64,000 bases of DNA from Taeniopygia guttata (lineage: Eukaryota; Chordata; Aves; Passeriformes; Estrildidae), in NCBI RefSeq assembly GCF_048771995.1, contig NC_133063.1, forward strand, positions 58,129,310 through 58,193,309, in the 5' to 3' direction. Below, piece after piece: positions 10,456-21,362 of this stretch. Both the position numbers and the translations under genes were made by a program. The first letter of the stretch is position 1, and every line of letters begins with the position of its first letter. The notes beneath the pieces are model-generated. The model was not told the DNA's origin and ran no database searches. It saw only the letters and a list, made by a program, of their open reading frames with translations.

Positions 10456-13400
10456 TCAGATCTTGTTAAATTAGAACTAACTTTTTTTTTAAATTTTTTT
10501 TAAAGTAATACAATTATTTTAATCTGAATTAAATGCATTTTTTAAATAACAAATTACAATTTCAATATACAATAGAAGTAGCTGCTTCAAGACTCTGAAT
10601 TTAGATTTCCTCAGACAATATCCCTTTTTGCTTTTTTACCTGCTTCTTCAGAAGAAGTAGGATGAAATAGCAAGGAAGGAGAAAGGTTTTGTTTTCACCC
10701 TTCATCTTCTTCTTAAAGGCAAAAGGTAATTGGACCCTAATTTTGACCTTTGCAATATTTGTGTCAGGGGTGCTTCAGCTGTTGTACCTCTATCTTAATC
10801 TGAATAGCTCTTACTTTCTGGTCGTATTTAGGATGTACCTTGAAGGACAATGGCAGCCAGCTCTGAAGCTGTCAGTGCCAAGATCTCAAGGGCGGGACTG
10901 CCTGGCTCAGGATTATCAACCAAGAGTACGATGAGCTGCACTCCCTGCTTGACACTCTGGGAGGAATCCAAGCAGCTTGATTTCACACACAAACTCCTCA
11001 ATTATTTGGGGTTTGAATACAACAAAGACAAGACTACCTCATTTGGAGAGGCTGGCACTTTGTGTGTACTTCCCTTTGGAATGAATTCCAGAAGATGTGC
11101 AGTATAGACTCTACAGTCCTACTGGCAAATTTTTATTTACAGCAGCTACGGCACCTCTTTGGAAGTTGTGATATCAAAGTCCAGTAACCTTTCAGAATAA
11201 TAATCATAGTATTTGGCTCTAAAGCTGTAGATTTACCAGGCTACTTTATGATACAAGACCAAACTGGTACAATTCTGCAAGTATATTACACAAAGACAAC
11301 AAAAGGAAAAAATATGGAAATCTTTACACTGTCTGTAAAGACTTCTGGAATTTATACATGTGAATTATTTTGCTCTCTATTGTAATCTACTCTGTGTTAT
11401 GTTGTTTCACCATTACTGCTACTTATCTTATGCATACCATAAGGCCTAAAATCCACACAGGAAATGAAAGAAAAAATTCAATTGCTCCGTAAAAAATAAG
11501 CTTTTCATTCAAGGAGAATGCTTATCATCCATACTTGTTAAAACACAGCAGTAAAAGTTGATTGAATAATGAATGAAATAAAAACCTCCTTTTCGTCTCT
11601 TTCTTTTTTTTTTTTTTTCTTTTTTTTTGTCAAAATCTGTGGGAAGTTCTTTGAACAAAATGTAATTATTTCTTCTTTCGAGATACATATCACTATCCTT
11701 TTCTTTTTTTCTTTTTTAGGAAAATAGAGATGCTGAAAATGAAAATGCTTTCAAATCAAAGAGGCAACTCATGAATCGAACTTTAGGTATTAGAGAAAAA
11801 CAAATGCAGTCTTTGTGATGCATCAGAAGGCTGTTGAAACTCTCAGCTTGTTGTCATGCAGGTGCATTGATGATTACTTCATAACCAACTGCTATTTTTC
11901 TCTCTTAGCAAGTTATCACTTTTGTCTTCAGCAGTTAAATAAAGTTTCCTAGAGCACAAGTATACTGATTTGGATATTGCAAGTAAATAGAAAACATTTT
12001 TTGTCTACGAAATACTTACATTTCACATATAAGTTATCTATTTCTTGTTAATATATTTCATACATATCTTCATAAATATTGTCAAATTAAATATTCAGAT
12101 ATGTAAATCTCTTTCAGTGGGAGTTTTCTGTGGCTATTTTGGCATAATTTCATAATATCAATATTAACAATGTGTTATAGGACATAAAACTGTTAGGGTC
12201 ATAAGTCATTAAACATGGCTGCTACTTTGTATTGCTTGAAATATTTTTCTCTGTTGAATGACTCATAAAAAAGAAGATTAAATCTGCATAAGACTAGATG
12301 TTACCTGTCTTTCATTTCAATAACTCAAATATTCATTTTATATTGCTACAATCTATATTGCTTTTACAACAATCACATTCTGTTGTGATGCTGTGAAAGT
12401 TTGCAATATGCTCAAAAACATTCTACATATATTTACTTGAAATCCATCAGGAAGCATTGTATTTCTCAATCCCTTCTAACAAAAACATTATTTTTACTAA
12501 TAGTAAGTGCGTTGATGGAGAGAGAGAGAGAGAGACAAAGAATGAGAGAGAAAGAATGGTCCCTTCTGTCTCCCTTGGTGAAGCCAGGCTAGAAATCTGT
12601 GATAATCTGATTTTTTTAAAAATTCTGTGAAACTGCAGATGATAATGGAGCTTCAAAAGCAGATCTCACAGCAATTTAATGGTAGCCATTTAAAAATCTT
12701 TAACTCAGTAATTTTAAGAAATTGACTGACTTGTGAATGGGAAATGGGGGAAATAAATCCTGAGGGCTACTTAAAATTAAATTTTCGGGCAACCAGCTCA
12801 AGGATTTTCACAAAATTGTCTGTAACTGAAGTACAGTGGGGTAAAATGCCTCTTTGACTTCTATGGTATTATGATTAAATGCATATGCACTTAACTATGT
12901 CACAATAAGTTAGCACACCAGCTGTCTTGAGAAATAATAAATGGAATTCATGTCTTCTGCAATTCTTCTTTCTGAAATAAAGTGTTCTTCAATGGAAAGA
13001 CTTGATATAATGAATTTCCTGACATTTTATTGTTGTTGTTGTTGTTTCTTGGGGCTGGGAGATAGACAATGGATAAGCCCTCAAAGGCAGACAGAAAGGA
13101 GCTACTGGCTTGCACAAAGCTGGCAGTGGCTCAGCTTAGCACTGCGTACAGGAAAGACTAAGAGCAAAATGTGCTGGGGGTAATTTTCAATGGACACTTT
13201 GACCCAATCAGGTCCTCTTTGTCTCAGTGGCCTGGCCTGAGGTTTATAATCATCAGCCCAATGTGAGGCAGCATCTCTCTTCATTTCAGGAGCATAAGTT
13301 TCTGTAAATATGTTTCAGTAGCAAGTCTCCTCCAAGAAAACAAGCTGAGCTAATTCTCTGTACTGAATGCTTTCACTATCTGACCACTTCTTTCTTGCCT

Positions 13401-14255
13401 TGTGGACACTGAAAAAAAACTCCTTTAGAGCAAGTGCCAAAGACTATCACAAGCAGCTCTCGCTCAGAGCTTTTACCTGCACTTTGCCCATGTTTTTATC
13501 ACTTCTGGGTAGATAGGCAGAGAGGCCAGAAGATGATGACAACTGAATGCCATCAATTGGAAGGCAATATTGGGATGTTGGGGGACACAAGACAGATGAT
13601 GGACTTTGGACCAGGTTAACATAAGAGTTTTGATAACAGGATGCCATGGCAAAAGCAAATGGAACTTTAAAAATTAGATCTAGATGGCAAGAAGATTAAA
13701 TCAGACAGTTTTACCAAAAAAATAAAATCTCATTAAATTCTGCAAGCAAGAGATGTTCTTATACGCATACGTTTGTATATGTGATTTTAACCTAATCATT
13801 ATGGTACACATTACTAGTTGCCTTAAAATAGTATTTAAGTGTTTGTATCCCCAATAAAATCAGATTCTGATCACTGAATCAGTCTTCCCCGTCTCTCTTC
13901 ATCACCTACAGCCAAAACCCAGACAAGTATTTTGTCTGTTTAAGATGTGACTATGCCACAATCTCTGCCTGAGATTGGTCTGGTTAAAGGCAACCAGCCA
14001 AACTTGAGGAAGCACCTCTGACTGTGGTCCAGGTGCTGTTTTGATTGGTTTGGGTGTCTTCCAGTCCAAACCAACTTCACTTCATCTGGAAGCATTCTTC
14101 CAAAGGCCAACCAAAAAATTGTCATCTACCGAGATCTTGGCTCCAAAGACATAATATTTACGTGTAAATTTTAATAGCTTTCCATGTATTTCACAACTCA
14201 CTTTGGTTCAAAAATTTATGCTTGGACTACAGCAGTTGAACCAGACAACCACTGT
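10456..14255. other. Intergenic AT-rich DNA, no gene seen
   Basis: No supported gene. A short (GA)n tract lies at about 12519-12534, and T-rich runs lie near 11,608-11,630. A piece around 10,850-11,110 has two overlapping frames that read fairly like protein, but neither frame matches a family I know. Confidence 0.55.
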
Positions 14256-14265
14256 ATATATTTTG

Positions 14266-14303
<38 letters not shown>

Positions 14304-14436
14304 CATATATATAGATAGATATAGATACAGATACAGATATAGATATAGATATAGATATAGATATAGATATAGATATAGATATAGATATAGATATAGATAT
14401 AGATATATAGATAGATGTATGTATGTGTGTATGTAC
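14256..14436. repeat. Compound microsatellite: (TG)n then (ATAGAT)n
   Basis: A (TG)n run at about 14272-14300 is followed by ATAGAT hexamers to about 14418 with a few variants (atacag, atagat), then a decayed ATGT tail. It yields artificial Tyr-Arg, Tyr-Ile and Ser-Ile repeat frames on both strands, none of which is a gene. Confidence 0.97.
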
Positions 14437-16793
14437 CTTTTGGCACGCATTTGATATCACACTGAAGACGGGCATTTTCACTTTGAGCCACTTGAAAGAA
14501 AGACTACAGTATGTCAACTCTGCCTCACTGAGCAGATTTCACTTTAAAGATTTGATTACACATGGCATTCAGTAGTGAGGGTATGCCTGAAATGGTATAG
14601 CATATGCTGTATTATACTCACTTCAGTGCAATCTGTACCAAATCCATTAGACCTGTGTCTGCCCACCAAACTAAGCACAGTGGGGATGCCAAGAGGTAGG
14701 AACAAGATACAAATTAAAATAGGCCACAGACAACACCTTTATCTTACATCATTCTCATTGCTTCTTCTCACTGCTAAGCTATGGCTCAGCTGAGGGTGTA
14801 AATAGTTCTGAAATGTGAAAGTAGATTTGAAAGGATTATATTGACTCTGTTTAATAGCAAAAGATGTTTCCAGGGCCTTTTAGTACAAACAATAAATAAA
14901 TACATTATTACAATATGAGAAAATACTGATCTCTGCTTGTGCTGAGTAGCATTTTCAACATGTCTCTTGCACCTTTTTCACTTTCTTCCAGTTTGCTTTT
15001 TTGCAAGAAATGTTTTGGGTTTTTTAAGAAAGAACTCACTATATTAAACAGTTCTGTGAAAATTTCAGAAACTATGTGGATGGCCATGTGCCTCTGATGT
15101 TTGCGGGTGGGGAGGAGGGTTCTGGGTTTGGGTTGAGTTGGGCTGGTTATTTGTTGCCCTACCAAAATTTTTTTCAGGTTTAGTAACGTTTAAAATATTT
15201 TATAATTCATTTGTTTCTTATCCCTTGTATTCATGCTTCTGGACAATACTGACAGTCTGCCAAACTAACTTGGCACAGACATTTGCAAGGCTGCAACTCG
15301 TGGCCACATGTAAGTAGAATTCTCTGTGTGCTTGAGCATTTTTTTAGTCAAGAGAGGTAAGTGGCTCGTCTGTCACTCACTGCCCAAGTCAAGAAACTAC
15401 CCCATTATGTTATATAGTTTAGAGTACATTCTTGCTGTGGAAAGGTTTATTCACCAAAATTTTTTGCTTCCAGTCCAACAGAAGGTATTTCATGCTGAGG
15501 AATTGCCCCTGAAACCACACTGGTTACTCAGAGAGAACATGAGCTCAGCTGTGAGTAGCAAAGTGAAGTGAGGCTCACAGCAGCATATACACAAACAGGG
15601 AGACTTGGACTGAGATCCAAAAATACAGAAGACACTGTAGCTTCCAAAACTCTGAGACATGTGATTATTTCTAGACTATACAGAACACCAACAGAACTGT
15701 TTGCATGCTACATTATAGCCATTTTAAGTTTTCTCCAGCCACATATAAAGGAGTCATAGTCAACTTCTACTGTTAAAGCAGAATCTCTGTTAAACCTGGG
15801 CATTGAAACAGAAATTCACTTGCATCATAATTTTGTTTCTTCTCTCTGGGGATGAATCACTTCTCTGTGTGTTTTAGTGCAAGATTCACAATGTTGTCCT
15901 GAAAAATGTTTGAAACTGCAGATTCTAGAGACCAGTTTTTTTAACTTTGAGTATATTTAGAGACATTGGCTTGAGGGATTTTGTTGTTTTTACCACACAT
16001 ACTGCATGTTGCTGTCAGGATGGGACTGAGAGAGGAAAACAAGGTGTATCAAGAATTTTATGTTGAAAGTTTCTATTTAAGTTGATGAAATTTTATGGTC
16101 TCAAAATCTGTTTTGCAGTTTGGAGGAAACCACCTCAAGCCTACATGTCTTTTTCTTATTCCTGTGTGTTCATCCCTCTAGCCCCAACGATAAATACAGT
16201 TGGCCTGTGCAAGCATACTTCAATTGTTCTGCCAGCACTTCTTGTCAAATGTCTGATTCAATCCCAAATTCAGCCTCAACTGGAGCCAAAGAGCAGAGAA
16301 AATCTAGAGTTATGAAACTATTTTTCTTTTACAACAGTCTAAAGAGGTATTTTAAAGGAAGATAAGGTTAAAGCCTTTATATCTGTACTTATCTTTGATA
16401 CTCAGAATTTTCTCAAGTTGTGAAAACTCAGTTTTCTGTGCTCTGTTGAAAACTTGAGATCTTTTTGCTTGCTTTTTGGACTTTTCTTTATTCATTGCTT
16501 GAACTCCATAGGATCTTTAAAACTGAAAATATGTCTAAACTGTGAGGACATCGCTTGTTAGTGGACCAAATAACATCCTGCAACTAACAGCAAATATTGA
16601 TTTAATGGAAAATTGATTTTAAAAAAACACTAGGTTGGTTGGTTGATTTTTAGGGATTTGATTTGGTTGGGTTTTTCTTAAATTGTAGTAGAAATTAAAT
16701 TAAGAATTTGAAAATCGTAATACAGAAACAAAAAGCTTTATTTTTTAAAGAAAGTCGTTTCCTCCACATTATAAAATATATTGCGAAGCAGGG
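14437..16793. other. Intergenic DNA, no supported gene
   Basis: No gene can be supported. A minus-strand frame at 14908-15165 carries a weak resemblance to part of type I interferons, discussed as a finding only. A T-rich/A-rich tract precedes the CpG-rich domain that starts at about 16,855. Confidence 0.5.
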
Positions 16794-16823
16794 AAAAAAA
16801 AAAAAAGAGAGAGAGAGAGAGAG
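16794..16823. repeat. A13 plus (GA)n tract
   Basis: Thirteen adenines at 16794-16806 lead straight into a GA dinucleotide run at 16807-16823, on the border of the CpG-rich domain. Confidence 0.9.
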
Positions 16824-16854
16824 GCAACAGAGGGAGAACGTAAAACTGTTCAGA

Positions 16855-17800
16855 GAAACATTCCCACGGAGTTCTGGGCTGGTTCTTCCGACGTGGCTGG
16901 TGCAGCGCCGCGAGGTCGGGAAGAAGGAGGATGCGCTAAAGCCGCCCAGGGCACCGTGTCTGCCGCCCCGGCCGTGGAGTCTCCGGGGTCCGGCTCCTGT
17001 GGCCACGCCACGGTCCGGGGAGAGGCCGACGTGAGAGGCTGGTGCTGGCGGGCGCCGAAGCAGCGATGTCCCGCGGGCCCCGGTGTGGCGCACCCCGGCG
17101 GAGCCCGGCCCCGTCCCGGACGGAGACCGCGCGGGGAAGCAGGGGCGGAGGCGGGCAGGGAACGGCGCGTTTCTCCTGCTGGTGTCAGCCGAAGGCTCAC
17201 AGGCTCCGGGACTCCCGAGCAGGAGCCGACGCGCCCGGGCCAAGACGGCCCGCAGCCCGCGGCACGGGTGCCCTTGTACCCCCTCCATCCGCAGCCTTGC
17301 AGCGCGGACGGGTCCAGTGGATAAAGCGAGCACGAAGGGGCACCCCTGTGGTTGCCCCGTCTCACGCGGCTCGGGGTGTACCCTGCTTCCAGGTCCTGGG
17401 GCTCTCGGCGATGTCGGGTGGCCCCGTCCCGTCCCATCCCACCCCGAAGTCGGGAGCCAGCCCCCGCGGGGCAGCGGGACCCCGCGCGGTCTATCGTGCG
17501 GGACCGGAGGGCGGCCGCGCTGCCCCAGCTGAGACCGTTGCCGCAGAGTTTACAGGAAGGTTTGCAAAGAAAAAAGAAGATATTTGGAAAAAGGCAAAAC
17601 GTGGAGAAGCCGAAGTGAAGTCGGCAGGATTCAAGGAAGGAGGCACTAAGAGGAGCAAACCCCTCCTGTGCTGGGCACAGCAGCAATCTCCCCACACCGC
17701 CGGCGCTTACGGGCCCTCCCGACCCCGCTCCCTGCCCAGGTGTCCGGAGCGGAGTGCTCCCAAAGGCACCGGGCACCTGAGTGCTCAGGAGAAGTTTCGT
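16855..17800. promoter_or_regulatory. CpG-rich block downstream of HTR1A
   Basis: This roughly 950-base block is very GC-rich with frequent CpG, in sharp contrast to the AT-rich DNA before it. It lies about 1.9-2.9 kb beyond the HTR1A stop codon, so it is unlikely to be the receptor's own promoter. Long open frames exist on both strands (plus 17042-17857, minus 16850-17842) but they overlap, start arbitrarily and show no recognisable domain, as expected in stop-poor GC-rich DNA. It could be the promoter of an unannotated transcript, a distal regulatory element or an orphan CpG island. The call as CpG island is firm by eye; its function is inference. Confidence 0.7.
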
Positions 17801-17856
17801 CTCTCTAATCGCCCTAGGGTAACTCCTCTGACACTCCGACACTTAGAGAACATCTA

Positions 17857-18040
17857 GGACACGTGTGGTTAGGAGTGATCAAAGAGATGAGATCAAAGAT
17901 CACTTTAATTGGGAAAATGAGGCCAAATAAGATTTTCAGAAAACCAGCTACATATCGGAGGTTGTCAAAAGCACTATTTTCGTTTAATGTAAGCGGTGGA
18001 AGTTCAGAAATTACTGGACACTTACATTCACGTGACACAC
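17857..18040. promoter_or_regulatory. Candidate motif cluster: E-boxes and TCF/LEF-like sites
   Basis: In an AT-richer gap between two CpG-rich blocks there are a CACGTG E-box (17860-17865), two ATCAAAG TCF/LEF-like sites (17878-17884 and 17892-17898) and a palindromic TCACGTGA (18028-18035). The two ATCAAAG copies sit inside a small inverted repeat, agtgatc...gatcact. The motifs are short, so chance is possible. No experimental role is known to me. Confidence 0.35.
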
Positions 18041-18129
18041 GTATTTCACATTCCCTTTTACTTACAAGCAATAGAGACTACACAAAAATAAACAGGAAAA
18101 AAATATATATTTGGTCAAGCATTCATTTC

Positions 18130-18620
18130 AGGCAACCCGTCGCAGGGGTAAACGGCAGCCGGCCCGGTGCCAGTATTCGGCCCGGCGCCTTTCCCCTCCT
18201 CCCCGGGCCGAAAGCGATTCCAGCTCCCGGCCGCAGCCGGAGGGAAAGGCATGGGCAGTGGAGGGGAGGGGGGCAGGAGGGGCTTTGCGGCGGGCAACGC
18301 TGTCCTGCCCCAACCCCAGGCAGGCGGGGAAGGAGAAGTACACCGGGTTTCCCGGGGCCAAGCAGCTGCGCCAGCGGCAGAGGCTTGCAGATCCGCCCTG
18401 GGGACCAGCCAGGTCAGCAAGGAGAAGTCTCAGGACAGAACCCTCAGCCTGCTTCTGGCCGTGGCTCTCAGACCTTGTCAGACTGGAAGGTCGTGCTTAC
18501 CGCCGCCGGGGCTCGCCCGGAGGAGGAAAGAGCCTATCCTTTCTCTGCGGCGAGATGCTGTTTTCCCCACCTGCGACTGCCGCTTGCTGATGCTCTCGGC
18601 CCCTCCCCTACTGCCACGGA
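18130..18620. promoter_or_regulatory. Second CpG-rich block downstream of HTR1A
   Basis: About 490 bases of GC-rich, CpG-dense sequence containing many CCGG and CGGC steps. It sits about 1.1-1.6 kb beyond the HTR1A stop. It may lie within or just past the receptor's 3' untranslated region. Overlapping frames on both strands of about 150-290 residues are judged to be chance. Confidence 0.6.
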
Positions 18621-18681
18621 GCACATGGCAATGTTTTGGTTGATAGGTTTGGATCGTTTTGTTGTTTATCTTTCTTTCTCT

Positions 18682-18687
18682 TTTATT
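18682..18687 (-). terminator. Candidate HTR1A polyadenylation signal (AATAAA)
   Basis: On the minus strand this reads AATAAA and is the first canonical hexamer I find downstream of the HTR1A stop, giving a 3' untranslated region of about 1.05 kb. It lies in a T-rich stretch of the plus strand. Another AATAAA on the minus strand is at 16738-16743. No transcript evidence is available, so the real cleavage site is unknown. Confidence 0.35.
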
Positions 18688-18783
18688 TTTTTTTTCCTCC
18701 CGAGCAAAATGTGCCGCAGCTGACTGACTTTAAAGCAACTGCAATGTCTCAGGAGAAACTTTCAAGCGTCTAAGGAAGGAAAG

Positions 18784-18801
18784 AAAAAAAAAAAAAAAAA
18801 A
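18784..18801. repeat. A18 homopolymer
   Basis: Eighteen consecutive adenines are followed by a short GA run. It would be a T-run in an HTR1A 3' untranslated region. Confidence 0.9.
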
Positions 18802-18976
18802 GAGAGAGAGGGTAAAAAAATAAAGAAACGCTACTTCGCAGGCTGCTGAAACTCCCTGTGCGTTACGTGCGCGGTGTACTCAGGGACAGACGCACGGACG
18901 CATGGCGCCAAGCCTTTCCTTGCTGGGAAACACTCGGTGCAAAGCATTTTTAAAAAATAATCCCCATAAATCTCCA

Positions 18977-18983
18977 TATATAA
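18977..18983 (+). promoter_or_regulatory. TATATAA motif, candidate plus-strand TATA box
   Basis: The sequence ccatatataatgagg contains a TATATAA box and a CArG-like core without the final GG. It sits between the CpG-rich block ending at 18,620 and HTR1A, and would drive transcription antisense to the receptor gene. Not supported beyond the motif. Confidence 0.2.
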
Positions 18984-19725
18984 TGAGGCGTGCGGTTCGG
19001 GTTTAAAGTTCTATAATTTCCCTGTGTTGTAACAAAGGGAACCCCGATGAACTGGCAGGTCCTAGCGTACCAGGAGGGCTGTCAGGCAACACGTAACGCA
19101 GGCAAGGAGTTACTTTGCAAGATTACCAAACGTGGGCGGTTTTCCCCCAAGAACATCTACTTGAGGGTTTCCCAAACAGGGAAGCAACGTGCTCAAAGCT
19201 CCTTCCTCTGCTCAAGGAGTCGCCTTCAGCCTCCATACTCACACCCCCAGACCGAAGTCGACCAGTCCACTGCCGTCGCCTCGTAAATCCAAGAATAATC
19301 CCCGACACGGCGGTTTCCTGCATAGGGTGGTTTTGTTTTACCGATGCTACTCGGGCAGACGCTCTGGTTTACAGCCACCACAAGCAACGACCTGCAAACC
19401 CTAAGTCTACCCAGAACGATGGAGAGTGGGAGGGAGGCGGGAGCGCCGGCGCTCGGCAGCGGAGGCTGGGAGAGACGAGGGCGGCCGCGGAGCCCTCCCG
19501 GGCCGGGCGTCCCCCGTCGTTCCCAGCGGAGCCCTGCCGTGACCCGCAAGGCTTGTCCGGCGGGAGTAAAGCGAGTGACTCGGGCGTACTGCGCGGAGCG
19601 GGGATGCCAGAGTCCCCCGCCCTTCGGAAGGGTGTGCAGGGGCTGGGCGGGGGCACGCTGCGGCTCAGGGCAGCGGGGTGGAGGAAGTAACAGGACCCCA
19701 TTGCTCCGTTCCGGAGCGGTGGGCT

Positions 19726-20964
19726 TCACTGCTGGCAAAATTTGCACTTGATAATTTTCTTAAAAGCACTTTGGAAGTCTTTGTTGAAATAGGCATAGAT
19801 AATGGGGTTGAGAAGGGAGTTGGAGTAGCCCAGCCAGTTGATGACTGCCCCCAGCCACTCGGGCATGTAGCACTTACTGTCACAAAAGGGCAGGACCAGG
19901 GCCACGATGAAGAACGGCAGCCAGCAGAGGATAAAGGTGCCCATAATGATGCCCAGGGTCTTGACAGTCTTCCTCTCCCGGGACAGAGCCATTCTCCGTT
20001 TGGCTTCCGTGTTCTTCTCGTTGCGCCTCTCGAAAGAGGGCAGAGGTGGGGAGCCGCACGCCTCGCTGGGCAGCGGCAGGTGAGTCTTGGAGGAACTGTT
20101 GCAGTGCTGTACCTCAATGATCTCCAGGGCGGTCCCATCCTGGCCCTGCCGCACCGCGCCGTTGACACAATTGCCGGCCTTGGGCTCTGCAGTCCGCCGC
20201 CAGCCCTTGCTGGGCTCCCCGTTGCCTTTCTTCACGGTGGCCGGAGAGAGAGTGAGGCAGGTGTCGGCGATTTTTTTCTTCTCTGCTTTCTTTACTGTCT
20301 TGCGAATCCTAAAGCGTGCCGCCTTAAAGATGCGACCGTAGAGCACCAGCATGAGAAGAAGCGGAATGTAGAAGGCGCCGAAGGTGGAGTAGATGGTGTA
20401 CCCGTGGTCCTTGCTGATGGTGCAGGCGTCGGGGTCTGAGCGGTCCTCCGGCGTCCTCCAGCCCAGCATGGGCGGGATGGATATCAAGAAGCCGATAAGC
20501 CAGGTCAGGCTGATGAGCACGGCCGCCCGCCGGGGAGTTCGCTTGTTAACATAGTCAATGGGGTCCGTGATGGCCCAGTACCTGTCCAAAGCGATGGCGC
20601 ACAGGTGCAGGATAGAAGAGGTGCAGCAAAGCACGTCCAGCGAGATGAAGATGTCGCAGGTGACCTGCCCCAGCGTCCACTTGTTCAGCACCTGGTAGAG
20701 GGCCGCCATGGGCAGCACCAGCACGGACACCATGAGGTCGGTGACGGCCAGCGAACCGATCAAATAGTTGGCCACGGTTTGCAGGGAGCGCTCCAGGGCG
20801 ATGGCTGCGATCACGCAGGCGTTGCCACTCACGGCGCACAGGATAAGCGTGCCCAGGAGCAGGGAGGTGAGCACCTGGTAGCCCAGGGTCATCTCGGCGA
20901 GCCCAGGGCCGCTTGTCCCCTCGGGGGAGCGCGCTAGGGAGGTAGTATTGTTGGCCACATCCAT
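19726..20964 (-). CDS. HTR1A: 5-hydroxytryptamine receptor 1A
   Basis: This 412-residue class A GPCR binds serotonin at the plasma membrane and signals through Gi/o to lower cAMP and open GIRK channels. It is an uninterrupted single exon, as in other vertebrates. Seven hydrophobic segments are clear. Diagnostic residues are Asn48 (TM1), Asp76 (2.50), Asp110 (3.32, the amine-binding aspartate), Asp127-Arg128-Tyr129 (DRY), Cys103 and Cys181 (predicted disulfide), Ser193-Thr194 in TM5, CWLP at 347-350, Asn376 in TM7 and NPIIY at 386-390. Cys407 and Cys410 match the C-terminal palmitoylated pair. The loop between TM5 and TM6 (about 211-334) is long and basic and carries an Arg-rich G-protein coupling end. 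The protein is about ten residues shorter than human, six in the N-terminus and four in this loop. N-glycosylation sequons are limited to Asn5 and Asn6. The ATG has G at -3 and +4. Identification as 1A rather than 1B or 1D rests on near-complete identity to 1A in TM2-TM7. Confidence 0.98.
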   Translation of the reverse strand: MDVANNTTSLARSPEGTSGPGLAEMTLGYQVLTSLLLGTLILCAVSGNACVIAAIALERSLQTVANYLIGSLAVTDLMVSVLVLPMAALYQVLNKWTLGQVTCDIFISLDVLCCTSSILHLCAIALDRYWAITDPIDYVNKRTPRRAAVLISLTWLIGFLISIPPMLGWRTPEDRSDPDACTISKDHGYTIYSTFGAFYIPLLLMLVLYGRIFKAARFRIRKTVKKAEKKKIADTCLTLSPATVKKGNGEPSKGWRRTAEPKAGNCVNGAVRQGQDGTALEIIEVQHCNSSSKTHLPLPSEACGSPPLPSFERRNEKNTEAKRRMALSRERKTVKTLGIIMGTFILCWLPFFIVALVLPFCDSKCYMPEWLGAVINWLGYSNSLLNPIIYAYFNKDFQSAFKKIIKCKFCQQ

Positions 20965-20991
20965 GCCGGGCGGGGGGTGGGGGGGGTCGCT

Positions 20992-21006
20992 TCAGGAGAC
21001 AGACAT
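20992..21006 (-). other. Four-codon upstream ORF in the HTR1A leader
   Basis: On the minus strand ATG at 21006 is followed by three codons and TGA, ending 27 bases before the receptor ATG. If transcription starts near 21,090 as the TATA-like box suggests, this uORF lies in the 5' untranslated region and could reduce translation. Its start context is not strong. Confidence 0.5.
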
Positions 21007-21118
21007 GGGAAGAGATGCCGGTCACTTGTGTGCTCCCCTGGCAGGAGGCATCGGCGCCCCGTGCGGTTTCGCCACGCCGGGCACCCCCCGCTCCACCACC
21101 CCTCCCTCCCTCCCTCCC

Positions 21119-21126
21119 CTATATAG
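21119..21126 (-). promoter_or_regulatory. Palindromic TATA-like box upstream of HTR1A
   Basis: CTATATAG reads the same on both strands, and on the minus strand it is followed by a G-rich purine tract (ggggagggagggaggg). It lies about 155 bases before the receptor ATG, so a start near 21,090 would give a leader of roughly 125 bases. The adjacent GGGAGGG repeats resemble MAZ/Sp1 sites, which are reported to control mammalian HTR1A, a gene described there as TATA-less. Function here is inferred. Confidence 0.45.
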
Positions 21127-21362
21127 CGCGGCGGGAGGCGGCCGAAGCTCGGAGGACGGCGGCTGGCGGAGCCGCCCCGCGCCCGCCCATCCCCGCCGCC
21201 TCTGCCCAGCGCGCAGCCCCGCGCGGTGGGGGCGGCCCTCCTGCGCCGCTTGCCGGGATTCTGCCCCTCGCTCTGCCGCTCACCTGCGCCGTTCCCCCTT
21301 GCTCTGCCTCTCCGCGTTCCCCTTGCTTTCCACCCTCCCCTCCCTCCCTCCCCCTTTACTCT

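Noticed and set aside
14203-14517. Four frames rich in Tyr-Arg, Tyr-Ile or Ser-Ile
   Set aside because: They are translations of a hexanucleotide microsatellite.
16850-17857. Large overlapping frames on both strands (up to 330 residues)
   Set aside because: They lie in CpG-rich, stop-poor DNA, overlap each other and have no recognisable domain.
17863-18723. 286-residue plus-strand frame and overlapping frames
   Set aside because: Low-complexity Pro/Gly/Arg composition over a CpG island with no domain or splice support.
19665-20168. Second minus-strand frame overlapping HTR1A
   Set aside because: Shadow frame within the receptor gene.
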